A DNA stretch of 64,000 bases from Petaurus breviceps papuanus (Eukaryota > Chordata > Mammalia > Diprotodontia > Petauridae): the NCBI GenBank assembly GCA_028583685.1, contig JAMXIF010000031.1, positions 7,687,381 through 7,751,380 of the forward strand, given 5' to 3'. Of this stretch, positions 35,091-47,440 are shown in pieces. The notes under the pieces are model-generated. The model saw nothing but the letters and a program-made list of their open reading frames with translations. It was not told the DNA's origin and made no database searches. Each line of letters begins with the position of its first letter. Positions within the stretch are counted from its first letter, which is position 1. The position numbers and the translations under genes are program-made.

Positions 35091-35965
35091 GCTTCCATTA
35101 AGAAGTGATGCCTGAGCCAAGCCTTAAAGGAAGTTAGAAGCCTCAGTTTTTATCTGCAAAATAGGTATAATGGTCCTGCATGGGTGGCTGTTGAGGAGTA
35201 ATGGCTTTGTATACTTTAAACAATTAAATAAAAGCGAGCCTCTTTGCTTAGATAAAGTACCAGGAAGGCTCTATCTGGAGGTCTGAGGTCAAATGAACTG
35301 GCCCTCGAATCAGCCAGCAGATTTGTTTGCACAGACAGGCAGGGCTAGGTTAGCCAGCAGCACATGGAGAAAGTACAGAAAAGATTTGCCTTATCATTGG
35401 CAGGCCCCTTGGCCCTGGAAAACAAGGGTCTGGAGAGTCGTGGGAGGCAACTGTCAGCTCCTCTCAGTAGGCTCTCCTTCCTCTGGGGAACCATGCACTC
35501 TTTCCAAAGCCCCAGGACTTTGGGAGAAATGCCGTTTTGGAGTGTGGGGGGTGGGGTGGGGGCTCTCACACAGATATAAAGATGAGGCTCAGAGATCTGA
35601 GACCAATGAATGTAATTCTCTAGCTCTTCCCTTTTCCTTCACACTTGTGCCAAACATTTCCAGAGAAGTCAGAGTGCCCAAATTTGGGGGTCCTTTTCAC
35701 TGCCTGTTCAGCCTCCTCTACCTGTTGTCACTCCCAGAGAGCCCACCACTTTGCTTGGCTAAAATTCTTAGCAATTTTTGGTGTCCCTTTTTGGCCCTTA
35801 GCTTGTTTCTTCTTCTTCTTTTCTTTTTTAAAATAGCATCTTCTAAAAATAAATAAATAAATACCATCTTCTACTTCATAGTTGCCTTTACACTGGTTGA
35901 CATCAGTATGTCCAAAGATCCCACTTAAGTAGTTTACAACCTCCTCTACTTCCTTAGTAAAGCGC
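35091..35965. other. Unassigned intergenic sequence
   Basis: It holds an open frame of 187 codons (35293-35856) in moderately GC-rich sequence. No domain is recognised and the frame ends in a T-rich run, so it is not called as a gene. Confidence 0.4.
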
Positions 35966-35969
35966 TTCA

Positions 35970-36240
35970 TGAGTTTCTCTGAGCCTCAGTTTCCCTATCT
36001 GTAAACATGTGGTAAACCACCTCACTGAGTTCTTAAGGAGAAGGATTGAGACAACACAGGGAAAGGCAAAGGCTAACAGAGAAGAGGAATTCTGGACCAA
36101 TTGAGACAGTGCCTTCTGAAGAACCAAGAAATGTGGGAGTCAAAGCCTGCTTCTGGCACATACTGTCTATGGGACCCTCCCAGGGCAAGTCACTTAACTT
36201 TTCAGTGCCTCATTAGGTTTAGGGAGAGAGTTCCCAATAA
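35970..36240 (+). repeat. MIR-like fragments
   Basis: CTCAGTTTCCCTATCTGTAA lies at about 35986, and a second copy at about 36100-36235 has GGGAGTCAAAGCCTG and AGGGCAAGTCACTTAAC. Confidence 0.65.
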
Positions 36241-36814
36241 AACTGAAATGACAAATCTGGTCCAAAAGCTGTTGCATAGCCAATCCCACTGCCTCCCCCT
36301 CTTCTGGAGGTGATCCGAATTGCCGAGGAGCAATAAAAATAAAAAGAATGTATGTATTTCGTCTCCATCCCTACCCCAACTCTCCCCTCTCAACATCCTT
36401 TTACTATAATTTTCAATTTAATCCTCACAACAGTACTTTTGCTCCTGCCCCTTTTACTGTTGAGAAAATTAAGGAATACTTCTTTTACCTCCACCAAACC
36501 AAACCACCCTGCCCCAGCTTCTGTTCTTGGTTTTTCTCATTCCTCCCCGTCCTCCTAAAGCCTCTTAGAGTCTCCCCAGTCTTATAATAGGTACTATCTG
36601 CTGATCCCTTTCCTTTTCCAATGAGATGTTTCCCCCTCCTCCTATTTCCTTTTTGCTTTTTGTGACCAGATACTTTTGTATTTCCTCCTTTTTCTCATCA
36701 TCCATTTTCATATTCTTCCCCTCTATATATAGGTTTCTTTTAGGTAGGTTTCTGACATTCACCATCCCTCCCCAGTGACTTCTGTGGTTTCTTCTTTGTT
36801 TAGTTTTTTTTTTT

Positions 36815-37040
36815 TCAATCATGTTTGACTTTTCATGACCCCATTTGGGGTTTTCTTGGAACACTGGAGTAGTTTGCCATTTCCTTCTCCAGCTCATTTT
36901 ACAGATGAGGAAACCGAGGCAAACAGGGTTAAATTAGTTGTCCAGGGTCACACAGATAGGAAGTGTCTAAGGCTGGATTTGAACTTAGGTCTTCCTAACT
37001 CCAGGCCTAATGATCTTCCCACTGCACCACCTAGTTTCCT
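36815..37040 (-). repeat. Marsupial SINE, antisense, near full length
   Basis: The + strand reads ATCATGTTTGACTTTTCATG, CCATTTGGGGTTTTCTTGG, TTGCCATTTCCTTCTCCAGC, GGATTTGAACTTAGGTCTTC and CCCACTGCACCACCTAG. Confidence 0.9.
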
Positions 37041-37697
37041 CTGGATCTCTTTAAATAGTAAGTGGTCCTTATGTAAAGACAGGTAGCTGCAAAATTCTTT
37101 TTTTTTTTTAAACAGCAATGACTTTTTGGGAAAGGGGGAGGGGAAAAGAAACAGGAAGGAATCTAGGCAACATAAAAGCCAAAAGCATTAATAAAAATTC
37201 ATTTAAACAAAAGACAGGGAGCTCCAATTCTCCTTTCTCATTTCAGTTCTTCTGTGCTAACTTGGATTCTCTTGTCAAGGACACTAGAGCCCTGGAGAAA
37301 ACTGAAAAGTAGGTGAATCTTATTTTCCTCCACCTCTTTTGGCCTTTGGTTTCATCTTCTAGTGCCCACATTCCTGGATCCCTCAGGTACCCAAAGGTTC
37401 TCCTGCTACCTTTCCTTTGTCTAAACTCCTACACGATGGGGCCTTTATAATTATAAGCCTTCTCATTGTCATTTCCTTCAAGTAAAAACACACATTCCTT
37501 TAAGAAGCTAAAAAAAAAATTTGGCTTTTTGTTTGTTTGTTTGTTTTTAGTGGGACTAGGAGAATGGTCCAATGGAAACTATGCCGAACCTGGAGTGAGA
37601 GAACCTGAATTCCCAGGTCAAACTTGACCACTTAGTCTTTAGTAACCTACTTAACCAATGTGAGTTTCAATTTCTTAATCTGTAAAATGATGGGAAT

Positions 37698-37852
37698 GGG
37701 GGCAGCTAGGTGTTGAAGTAAATAGAGCACTGGCCCTGGAGTCAGGAGGACCTGAGTTCAAATCTGGATTCGGACACTTAACATTCACTAGCTGTGTGAC
37801 CTTGGGCAAGTCACTTAACCCCAATTGCCTTGCCTTCCTCCCCCCCCCCAAA
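37698..37852 (+). repeat. Marsupial tRNA-headed SINE inside a MIR
   Basis: It starts GGGGGCAGCTAGGTGTTGAA, continues CCCTGGAGTCAGGAGGACC, GCTGTGTGACCTTGGGCAAG and AACCCCAATTGCC, and ends in a C-rich stretch. Confidence 0.9.
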
Positions 37853-37870
37853 TATGGGGATGGACTAGAT

Positions 37871-38049
37871 CAGAGGTGTCAAACTCAGGTCTGCCCCAAG
37901 CTAGCCTGAGCCAGTCTTAAATGTACCTGGAAAATGTTTAACAAAAATAAATAAAAATATAACACCACATAGATCATTGTCAAATTTGTGGTTTTTTAAG
38001 TCAATGTTTAGTCAGCAAGGATCCATTTCTATTTAGTTTGGTACCACTG
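37871..38049 (+). mobile_element. hAT MITE of the GGTGTCAAACTC type
   Basis: It begins CAGAGGTGTCAAACTC and ends near TTGGTACCACTG, an imperfect inverted match. Flanking 8-mers GACTAGAT (37863-37870) and AACTAGCT (38050-38057) agree at six of eight positions. The AT-rich interior has no coding capacity. Confidence 0.7.
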
Positions 38050-38319
38050 AACTAGCTGACCTCTGGAGTACCCTTTAACTTTAAACCTATAGCTCTATAG
38101 TGATGTCATTAAAGTAATTCACACTGACAATGAGAATGGCTTAACTAATCTCCCATGTTTCTATTTAATATGTTGAAGATATTTTTTCAAGGAGTAGTAG
38201 CCTTGGCTTCTTTTGACTGCCCTCAGACTCTACCCTAACATGTATGCTAGAGCAGAGGCCAGCCACTGGGCACTTTGACATTTTCACTGGCTGTCCCCGA
38301 TGTGTGCAATATCCTCCCT

Positions 38320-38636
38320 CCTCTTCTCTGCTTCCTGCCGTCCTTGGTTTTCTTCAGACCTCATCGAAAGTCTTACCTTCTGCAAGAAGGGGGATTTCCT
38401 GATCCCCCTTAAGGCTGGTGCCTTCCCTCTAGAGATAATCTCCCATTTATTCTATATGTCATTTGTGTGTACAGATTTGGGTACAGTTGTTCTTCCCCAC
38501 CCCCACCCCACCCCCCAATTAGACGGTGAGCTCTGAAAAAGAAGGTACTATCTTCTGCCTTTCTTTATCCCCAGCACTTAGCCCAGTGCTTGGCACATAG
38601 TAGGGGCTTAATTAACATTCATTGACAAACTGATTG
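38320..38636 (+). mobile_element. L2 LINE 3' end
   Basis: It ends with the L2 tail: GGTGAGCTCTGAAAAAGAAG, a block with CCCCAGCACTTAGCCCAGTG, and CTTGGCACATAGTAGGGGC. A C-rich run near 38497-38517 interrupts it. Confidence 0.75.
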
Positions 38637-38964
38637 AAAAGGCAAACAGAAACAAAATATTCATATCACCAATATCCACAATTTAAAACCCAGAGTCAGG
38701 ATGTTCTTAAATTGGTATATTGTAGACAATATCCATGAAAACACAATATTCCCCCAGAGCCTAGGACGGTGCTGAGCACCTGATAGAACTGAATTTAGAA
38801 TTTCTTATGAGGCAAATGGGGATGGGCAAATAAAATAGAGAATCCTTCTGAATCATTTTCAGTTTTGGGTTGCAGGACCTACGAATAAAGCCTGGTCAGT
38901 TGGCTAATACTCCTGACTTCATATTCTTTTCATAGAACCACAGGTAGAGCCAGAAGGAACAGAT

Positions 38965-39290
38965 CCAGGACCCTAGATGTGGAGCTCGAAGGGACCTCAA
39001 AGACCACCTAATCTAACTGTCTCATTTTAAAGATGAAGAAATTGAGGGGAGGGGAGGGAATTTACCCAAAGTTGGAGATTGTGTCAGAGGCAGATTTTGT
39101 CCCTAGTTCTAATGATGCTGTAGTGAGAGTTCTCATTCCATCCTTTAGGAGTAAGCTAATCCAATACTCGAGTTTTCTAGAGGAGGCAACTTAAATTCTG
39201 GGAAGTTCTGACTTGCCTGTGGTCACACAACTTAAGTCTCAAGGCCAGGATTGAAACCTAGGTCTCTAGGTCCAGGGGCCTTTATACTTT
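38965..39290 (-). repeat. Two adjacent antisense MIR-like fragments
   Basis: The first, about 38965-39130, has CTCGAAGGGACCTCAAAGAC and CTCATTTTAAAGATGAAG. The second, about 39140-39285, has CTGTGGTCACACAACTTAAG and CCAGGATTGAAACCTAGG. Confidence 0.7.
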
Positions 39291-42090
39291 GTAGATGGGC
39301 AGAATTATAATAAAATTTGCACCTAAAATATCCCCTACAATAAGACAGCCTGGTTTACCCATTCAGATCTCTCGATCTTCAATCACCCTAGGCAGGTGGG
39401 AGACCTGGGCTCCATATGGGCAGAAATGTGGTCATGGGAATAAGTGGAGCACTCAGCCCACAGCTCTGGGTGAACTTAACAGTTTGTGCCAATCTGAAGG
39501 TGGGATGAGGTAGAGTAGGAGTGGTGCCAAATGACCCAGCAGTTATACTTTCCAAACTTACATGGAGCTGGGGCAAAGGGTTTTTTCTTTCCAGAACATT
39601 GCTGAAGTTGAATAGAATCTGCCATTGGTTAGCTTAAGATCCAGGCCTAGAGTAATTTTTTTAAATTTCTCCCTCATGCCTAACCCAATCCCTGTAGTAT
39701 TCCTCATTGATAAGTTTGTTCCTTACTGCATCCTGTATCTTCCTTATCTCCTTCTTAACTGTCGATTTATATTCTTTCCTCATGCATTGCTCAGCAAATC
39801 ATATTTATTTTTATTTGTTAAAGTTCCATTTTCATGGGGAGTGTCACAACTGTCTATCTCTTTCTGATTGGTTCTCTCCTCTGCTTTTAGGCCTCTTCTC
39901 TTTTAGACATCTTCTCAATAGCTCTACCCACCCTATTAGGATTCTGTTCTCCAACCCTTATCTGTACACCTCAATCCCAAACCTGAGCATAAGATTTAGC
40001 TGGTTCTTCCCTGTTTCCTGCACAAGCATATTAGAAGTTTGATTTAAGTTAGCTCCCCCTTTTAGAGGGTTTATTTATTATAAGGGCCACCTACATCTTT
40101 TCTATTTTATTACACAGATTTATTCTAGTAACTCCAGCAAGCTGGTCTGGAAAATGGGTCATTGGTTACAAGGGGTACCCAGGCAGTGTGTGGCAGATCC
40201 AACCCCATAACTGGAAAAACAGCTCATGGTATAGAACAGCAAGCCCATCACAGACAAAGAGCAATACTTTCTTTTTGTTTGTTTGTGGATACTTATTTGG
40301 GCAACCAGATTTGGGCTTCCAAGGTACTTATTCTTATACTCGTTACTGAATGGAACTGAGGATGAAGTTAGTAAATGCTGTAACATAGGGGACATTAAAT
40401 GGAGGAGCCCCCCCAGATGGGGCCCCATTGGCTTTTAGGCCCCCCACTTACAGCACAAGGATTGTCTTATGTTCCACTGACAAGGACTTCATGGTTCAGA
40501 AACCATTAGAAGGGAGAGGGTAAGACTTTCGTTTCCTGAATGGATTCATGTAAGGCTGTTTCCATACCGCTGCTGAGAGCCTTGGGAATGAGCTAAGTGT
40601 AGCTGAATGGCTGCTGTTGAGGACTGCATGCATGGTTGCATTTTTTGTGTGTGGTGTGCCTTTAAAAGTGGGAAGAACTGATGAGAAAGAGAGAGAAAGA
40701 GAGAGAGAGAGGGAGAGAGAGAACGAATGAGAACGAGAACATTTCAGGAAATGATTGGGGTGCATCTGGTCATTGCCGGAACATCTCTTTTAAATTTATA
40801 ATCAGGACCTAGGGCTGGGAAGTGTCCTGCCCTTGCCCACAGGGGTTGGTAGGGGACAATAAGGCTAACTATAGTGGTGCCTGGGGTAGCCCCTTGCAGT
40901 GAAGTAAGGGAAAGGACCAGACATCAAGAGTCTGATCTTTTCCAAGATGGAAAAAGAGAAGAGAGAAAAGCTTTAGTGTTGAGGACAAGCTGTAAGTGCC
41001 TAATTCTCCCTTAATACTTGGGATTTGCTACATGGGTAGCTTTTCTTTCAAATACTAGGCTGGCAGGGGATTATTTCCTTGGACCTATGTGTATTATTTT
41101 TTAATAAATGTCAATGAAAAGTAAGGTGCTATTTCAATGAAATTAAAGAAGTTCATTTCCCAGCCTGAGTATCATTCAGTCTTGCAGGCTTGAATGGTCT
41201 AAATATCCATGATTCTGGGCCAGGTTTCTGACTGTGCATCTAGGGAAGGCCCCTTTTATTCTCCAAGGAGTCTTGGGCTGCTCATCTGAGCCCTTACTAT
41301 GTGAAGAGGTGAAGCAGAGAAGTATTTGCTTCCTGGTGTCTTTTGCTCCCACATGCCCCTAGGAGGCCAACACCATCACCCCCTTCTCCCCACCCCCCAT
41401 ACGTCTGACTGTTGCCATGGTTAGCTTCAGGCATCCAAGACTGCTTACAGGAAAGACAGTTGTAGGACTAGATATAGCAGGAGAGACTGGGAAGAGTAGA
41501 AGATTTACTAAAAGTTGTACAAGACGCTTAAGGCCGCCAATAATAGTAGCAGCAGCAGCAACAACAACAGCAATAGATAAGAAAAGACAAGAAAAGAACC
41601 TACAACAGGGCAACAAAGAATATCAGGCAAGAATTGGAATCCTTAGCAAAATGATGCTGAACAGACTGCTGAGACAAAATTGGGGGGTTGGGGAGGAAGC
41701 ATCATTAAATAGGATCAACGACCCACCCCCCTCAAAGAAGCCAACCAACCAAACCACAACTGACACACAACCAAACAAAAACTGGAGTTAGGAATTCGAC
41801 CAAAGGAAGTGATTCGCAATGTCCCAAACAGATGCAATCTCAAAGGATACAGATCAGTAAACGTCCATTAAAATTATCTTAGAAAGAAGATCCAGTGGGT
41901 TCTGAGTTTAGTATATGCTAGCTTGGGCAATTGCAATAAAACAAAGAGGAAAAAAGTCAGATTGGAAGAAGTTGAAGAAAATAACAACAAATGATGGTTT
42001 TTGACAAATAGAATTTTTCAGGTATTTAGTCTATAGAGAAAAAAATGAGGTCCCAATGTAAGACTAACACAAATGTTTATTGAAGGGTGA
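39291..42090. other. Unassigned intergenic sequence
   Basis: No gene is recognised. It includes a GA microsatellite at 40684-40722. Open frames of 111 and 124 codons have no recognised domain. Confidence 0.4.
40684..40722 (+). repeat. (GA)n microsatellite
   Basis: GAGA units with a few interruptions. Confidence 0.9.
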
Positions 42091-42094
42091 GCAT

Positions 42095-42260
42095 AGGAAT
42101 TTCATATAATCATTGGATACTGGAACTAGAAAAAAGACCTTGGAGGTCATACAGTTTAACCCCTTCATTTTACCAATGGGGAGACTGAGGCTCAAACAGG
42201 GGAAGTAACTTGCTCAAGGTTGCTAGAAGAGCCAAGACCACCACTAAGGTGTCTGCCCTT
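42095..42260 (-). repeat. Antisense MIR/CORE-SINE
   Basis: It has GACCTTGGAGGTCATACAGT, CCTTCATTTTACCAATGGGG and GAGACTGAGGCTCAAACAGG on the + strand. Confidence 0.8.
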
Positions 42261-44045
42261 TAGTTTGGTTTTATCCACCACCAGACAGTTTGTTTGCTTT
42301 TTAAACACCTGAGCATGCTTAAATTTGGAAAAGAAAGAAATCAGAAGGCAGAAAGGGAATAACAATGAGGGAGAGTAAAGGGTTAAAAAGGGAGGCTAGG
42401 AATAAAGAGGGAAGACAACAGGAGGGGACATAACTTGAGCAGTGAGGGAGAGTTGAGGGGGGAATAGTAATACATGAGAGAAAAGGAGTAATGTTATTTA
42501 GCAAGGAAAGGGGGGCACAGCTGAAGGAGAAGAGAGCCAATTATAGGGGATTTAAGCATCATCTTTGTATACGAAGGACAGCGCATTAAGCCAGGATGAT
42601 CCCACATCTTCCTCTATCCGTGCTCTCTGTGGAAAAGAAGCAGGAGTGGAAGGGGGAAAAATGGTAGGGGTCACCCAGTACTAAGGTTTGGAGGTGCAAA
42701 GGAAAAGGCAAAGGAATTAAGAGAAAAGGCATACATGATTTGGGGTAACACCAACAAGGCACTGGGGGAAATGGAAAATACAAAGAGAAAATCAACACCA
42801 GTGAAACGGACTCAGGAATAATTATCCTTCCCTAAGCAAAAGTTATAATTCTTCATTAGTCAAACTGTACATTTTTATTGGGAAGAATGGGGACTATATT
42901 TTTATTGCTCATCATTGAAACAGAAATCACGGTATTTGGAATATTTAAAAATAAATGACTATAAGAAGATTTAAGAGAATTTTTACTTCTGATTCATTAA
43001 AAATGGAGAGACAGATTCATACAAATGAACAAAAAGTTTGAAGACATGAATTGTTTATTTTTTTTTAATTTTCTGTCATTACTCTTAGTGGGAAGGTAAT
43101 CCTGTATTTTGGTATTTTTGAAAGGTATTTTCTCAGAAATTCAAAAAATCAATTTCCCATTTTCCCCTTTTGATTAACTACAGCAATACAGAAACTGAAG
43201 AAATAAGGCTCACTTTCCCTTTCTCATACCAAGACATAACAAGGGACACTCAAGGCAGAACTGTGATTATTTTATTCTAACTTTAAAAGTGTTTTGAGGG
43301 AGGTCCTTAAGGAGTGGATTTGTCATTGATTTTTACAGTGCTCTCAAAAAAGATATCAGGGATGTTTAAGTAAGGTTTTCTAAAACAAAATGAATCCTCT
43401 GATTATTTTCCTACTCGTCCATATTTATTAATATTGCCTGGGTACCTAATTTGAATACTACATTATCAAAATGATCTTTTTTTTCTTTTGAAAGAATAAA
43501 ATTTGAAAGAAAAAAAAATTTTTCCCCCAATGGCCAGCTTTCCTTCTTGCTGTTAAAACATTTTACCACTAGGGCAGTCAAATCAAATAATCTTTTTGGA
43601 AAAAATCTCAGAAATAATTATCTGATTCTGTGAATTAATACTTAGGATACTGAAAGCTAACACATAAGGAAGTGAAAGTCCAACACATCTCACCCTACTC
43701 AGCAGAAGGAGCCTGAACACAGTTGGAAACTCCATAACATATTTGTGGCTTGACCGTGGCCATATTACTTAACATCTCTTGGACTTAATTTCTCCTTCTG
43801 TAATTAGATTTATTTTCACTTGCTTTATAGAAATGTGAGGATAAAGGACATTATCTTTGTAGAGGAATTGTGAATTCTTTAGTGGGGAAAGGGTGCTAGT
43901 CTAATGAATGGTCTCTTATTTTGTTTTTATTTTGGGGGGGTGGTAAGATGTCTGGACCTTGATGTTCATTTGGTCCTCGTTCAGTAACTTCCCCCACTGA
44001 TAAATATAAGCAACTAAGATCTCAATTATAAGCTATGGGGTATTG
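42261..44045. other. Purine-biased then AT-rich intergenic sequence
   Basis: From about 42330 to 42800 the + strand is strongly purine-rich with no simple repeat unit. The remainder to 44045 is AT-rich. No gene or named repeat is seen. Confidence 0.4.
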
Positions 44046-44056
44046 AAAAGTTAGGT

Positions 44057-44220
44057 GCAGGGGCGGCCAGGTGGTGCAGTGAGTAAGAGCGCAGGCCCCA
44101 GAGTTGGGATGACATGGAATCGAATCTGGCTCTGATACTTAGCACCACACCAGAAAGGACTGGTTGTGTAACCTTGAGCAAGTTACTTAACCCCAATTGC
44201 TTTAAAAAAAAAAAGAAGTA
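44057..44220 (+). repeat. Marsupial tRNA-headed SINE with target duplication
   Basis: It starts near GGGGCGGCCAGGTGGTGCAG and ends AACCCCAATTGC plus an A-run. AAAAGTTAGGT before it (44047-44057) recurs as AAAAGTTAGGT at about 44221-44231, a clear target-site duplication. Confidence 0.9.
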
Positions 44221-44254
44221 AAAAGTTAGGTTGCTTGCTCCTGTAGCTAATTAT

Positions 44255-44490
44255 GTATTAGAAGTGGTTGTTGTTGTTGGTTAATGGTGTATGACTCTTC
44301 CTGGCCCCATTTGAGGTTTTCTTGTTAAAGACACTGAAGTGGTTTGCCATTTTCTACTCCAGCTCATTTTACAGATGAGGAAGGAAACTGAGGTAAAGAG
44401 GGTTAAGTGACTTGTCCAGGGTTACACAGCTAGTGTCTCAGGCTGGATTTGAACTGAGATCTTCCTGACTCCAGGCCTGGTGCTTTATCT
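44255..44490 (-). repeat. Marsupial SINE, antisense
   Basis: The + strand has TGTATGACTCTTCCTGGCCC, AGTGGTTTGCCATTTTCTAC, CCAGGGTTACACAGCTAGTG and GGCTGGATTTGAACTGAG. Confidence 0.88.
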
Positions 44491-44574
44491 TTTTATTCTT
44501 CCTAGTTCCAAGACAGGTCTTCTATTCACTTCTTTGACACAATGCCTCAACTGATAATGTATCCTACTAGACTA

Positions 44575-44765
44575 TCAAATTTATCGCTTGAAGGGACCTT
44601 AGAGCACATGTAATCCAAACCTTTCATTTTACACAGGAGGAACTTGGTCTTAGAGAGATAAATGACTTTCCCTAGTTCACATAGATAGTGAACAGCTGAA
44701 CTGGGATTTGAACCCAGGCTCTCTGACTCTGAATCTAATACCTTTTCTATACTGCACTGTCTCCT
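44575..44765 (-). repeat. Antisense MIR/CORE-SINE
   Basis: It has CGCTTGAAGGGACCTTAGAG, GGGATTTGAACCCAGGCTCT and TTTCTATACTGCACTGTC on the + strand. Confidence 0.8.
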
Positions 44766-45289
44766 ATACTACATATTTAAATTATATGTAAAATATAAAT
44801 GTAGTATATAATAATTAAAATAATATAAACCATATTTATATAAAATATAATGTAATTCAAAAATATATAATAAAGTGTGATGTCTTAGTATGTCACTACT
44901 CAACTCTAGTGGCTCCCTATTGTGTATATGATCAAGTATAGACTCTTTTGTTTAACTTTTCATGTCTTTGCGTTCTTTCCTTCACCTTTCCAGCCACATC
45001 ACACGTTATTCCTCTTCCAACACTATGATCTAAGTCATCCCCACCTTTCTACTGTTCCTCACACACAATACTCTCTCTCCTATCTCTGTGTCTTTGCACT
45101 GGCCATCCCTTATGCCTGGAACACATCCCCGATTCACCTCTGACTCATGGAATCCCTCTCTTCCTTCAAGGTGCCCCTCAAGTACTACATTCTACATGAA
45201 GCCTATCCTGATCCCTTCCAAGAGTGCTGTCCTCAAACTACCTCACATTTAGCTAATAAGGGGATCTATTTTCTTTATTTTATTAATTC

Positions 45290-45425
45290 TATCTCTCTCT
45301 ATATATGTGTGTATGTATCAATATATAATACATATTCATATATATGTGTATATATACATATACACGAGTGTGTGTATATGTGTATATTTATATACATATA
45401 TAAACAACACACACATATTTACCAG
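45290..45425 (+). repeat. TATG/TA simple repeat
   Basis: Alternating TATATG and TGTGTATA units inside the L2. Confidence 0.85.
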
Positions 45426-45429
45426 TCTT

Positions 45430-45620
45430 TTTTTTAGTCATGTATGACTCTTCATGATCCCATTGGGGGGTTTCTTGGTGAAGATATTAGAGTGGCTTGT
45501 CATTTTCTTCTCCAGTTCATTTTACAGACCAGGAAACTGAGGTAAACAGGGTTACATGACTTGCCCAAGGTAACACAGTTAGTTAATAAGTGTCTGAGGA
45601 CAGATTTGAACTCAGGCACA
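45430..45620 (-). repeat. Marsupial SINE, antisense, inside an L2
   Basis: The + strand reads AGTCATGTATGACTCTTCAT, AGAGTGGCTTGTCATTTTC, CAGGAAACTGAGGTAAACAG and CAGATTTGAACTCAGG. Confidence 0.88.
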
Positions 45621-45765
45621 CATGCATATACATACATACATATATCCTAATTGGAATGTAAATTCCTGGTAAGCAGAAGTTATTTCATTCTTGGTGTTCA
45701 TATTCTCAGCACCTAGTACAGTCTCTGACCCATAGTAGGTACTTAATAAATTCTTGTTGATTATT

Positions 45766-46750
45766 GATAGTATTACCATTTATTTTTATCATCATCAAAT
45801 ATAAACAAAATAGCTTTCTTTGACTTAAATGGATCTAATTTATGTCCCTATTCCCAAATGACTTAGGTTTAGGAAAAATGCAGACAGCACCTATTACCTG
45901 TGGAATGGTATAAAACTATAGTATTAAAGCAACTATTTCTTCTGGTATGATACAGACTATGGTATTAATATTAAAGGGCATTGGGTAGTCTGTGTTGGCA
46001 AACTTGGACACTGTTATGGAAACCCTTGCTGTCCATCACCCCGTGGTTTGACAATGTCACAGCTAGGTGACTTTTTGCATGTCCTGTGATCTGCCATGAG
46101 ATGTTTGGAAGTCATGCTTTTATTAGTGTTTTGACAGTTTGAAACTCATTCCTCTCACTAGCACACACACACACACCCTCAGAGCCAAATACATGTTCAC
46201 AGGTACCCCCTTTACGTTGTCATATATTTTTACTTGCTGCTTTTCAAGAGAGATGTCACTCTGTGGTTGAGCATAGACCATGTCCATCTTGTTTTAATGA
46301 ATAGTAATCCATTATCCCAAAAGTCCTACCCTATGTCAAAGTTTTGTCCCTCAAATCAGGGCTAACACATGAGTTTCATTTTTTTCCCTTTAAAATGTTT
46401 TGTTCTTCTCTTATGCCACTGTCGCTTTTGTTCGCCCCATTCTGCCTCTACAATTCTTTCTTGCAACAAATAACTAGTCAGTCCAAAAAAAAAGAACCAT
46501 CCAACTGGCAGTGCCTGAAAATGCAAGCATCTCCACACTCCACACCCATATGCCACCAGAGGCAGGCAAAGACATGCCTTACTAGCAGGTCTCTGGCATC
46601 ATGACCCATCACTACATTGACCATAATTCTCAAATCTTTCAGTGTTGCCTTCCTTCACATTATTGCTACCATTTCACCTACTGCCTATTTCCATCCTTGA
46701 GGACTCAGGACCTTGAACTGACAGCCCAGCTTCAAAAACATGCTATTTCA
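45766..46750. other. Unassigned intergenic sequence
   Basis: No gene or named repeat is seen. There is a short CA run near 46162-46175. Confidence 0.4.
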
Positions 46751-46754
46751 CCTT

Positions 46755-46870
46755 TGACTTAGAATGGGTTCAGAGCCGAAAGTGACCTCAGAGCCTGATG
46801 GGTCGGCCTTTCATTTGACAAATGAAAGCACAGAGATGTCTAGTGACTGGCCCAGGATCGGAAAGGCTAC
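46755..46870 (-). repeat. Antisense MIR-like fragment
   Basis: GAAAGTGACCTCAGAGCC and TGGCCCAGGATCGGAAAGG fit a diverged antisense CORE-SINE. Confidence 0.55.
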
Positions 46871-47199
46871 TTAAAATAGGAGCGTGATCACCAGTCTGGT
46901 GCTCCTTCTTTTATATCATGCCCCCTTTCCATCAGAGATGCTATGTTCAATCAGAGAGACCACCATAATAATGGAGTATTCCCAGCCTTCCAGAGTACCA
47001 GGCACAAAGCAGGCACTTAAGAGATGTCTGCTAAATGACTTGCTCAACCTTCTGGTGTATAATTAAATAGAGTCACACCTGCTGCAAGCCATGGCCCAAG
47101 GACATTTTCAAGGTCAAAAACTTGCATTTGGGTATCTGCTACCTTCCCTCTCCCCAATCTCAAGGAGCCTCCAAAGAACACTGGGACTTTAATCTAGTG

Positions 47200-47440
47200 T
47201 AGGACATGGAGGCAGAAAAATAGGGTTTCAAAATCCTGCTCCTGACATTTATTAGCTATGTGACCTTGGGCAAGTCATTTGGTGCCTTTAAACTTAAGTT
47301 TCCTCATCTATAAAATGAGGCTAATAATACACAGAATATAGAAGTCCAGTCATAAAGACCTGGGTTCAAATCCTGCACCTACCCTATGCTTGCAAATCAC
47401 TTCATGTCTCAGTGCCCTTGGTAACTTTCTATGATTTTAA
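47200..47440 (+). repeat. MIR SINE
   Basis: It has GCTATGTGACCTTGGGCAAG, TTTCCTCATCTATAAAATGA and, directly after, a second head-like piece GACCTGGGTTCAAATCCTGC. Probably two adjoining copies. Confidence 0.8.

Larger units (their letters stand above)
37560..38105 (+). repeat. MIR with two later insertions
   Basis: A sense MIR runs at about 37560-37696. It reappears at 37853-37870 (GGGGATGGACTAGAT) and at about 38051-38105 (CTGACCTCTGGAGTACCC). The gaps are filled by a SINE (37698-37852) and a hAT MITE (37871-38049). Confidence 0.75.
44885..45765 (+). mobile_element. L2 LINE 3' end, interrupted
   Basis: The first part, 44885-45285, has CTAGTGGCTCCCTATTGTG, CTTTGCACTGGCCATCCC, TATGCCTGGAACACATCC and ACATGAAGCCTATCCTGATC. 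The tail resumes at about 45645-45765 (GGAATGTAAATTCC, then CAGCACCTAGTACAG and AATAAATTCTTGTTGATT). Between them lie a TATG/TA-type simple repeat and an antisense SINE. Confidence 0.85.

Noticed and set aside
35293-35856. 187-codon open frame
   Set aside because: Low-complexity hydrophobic end produced by a T-rich run; no recognised domain.
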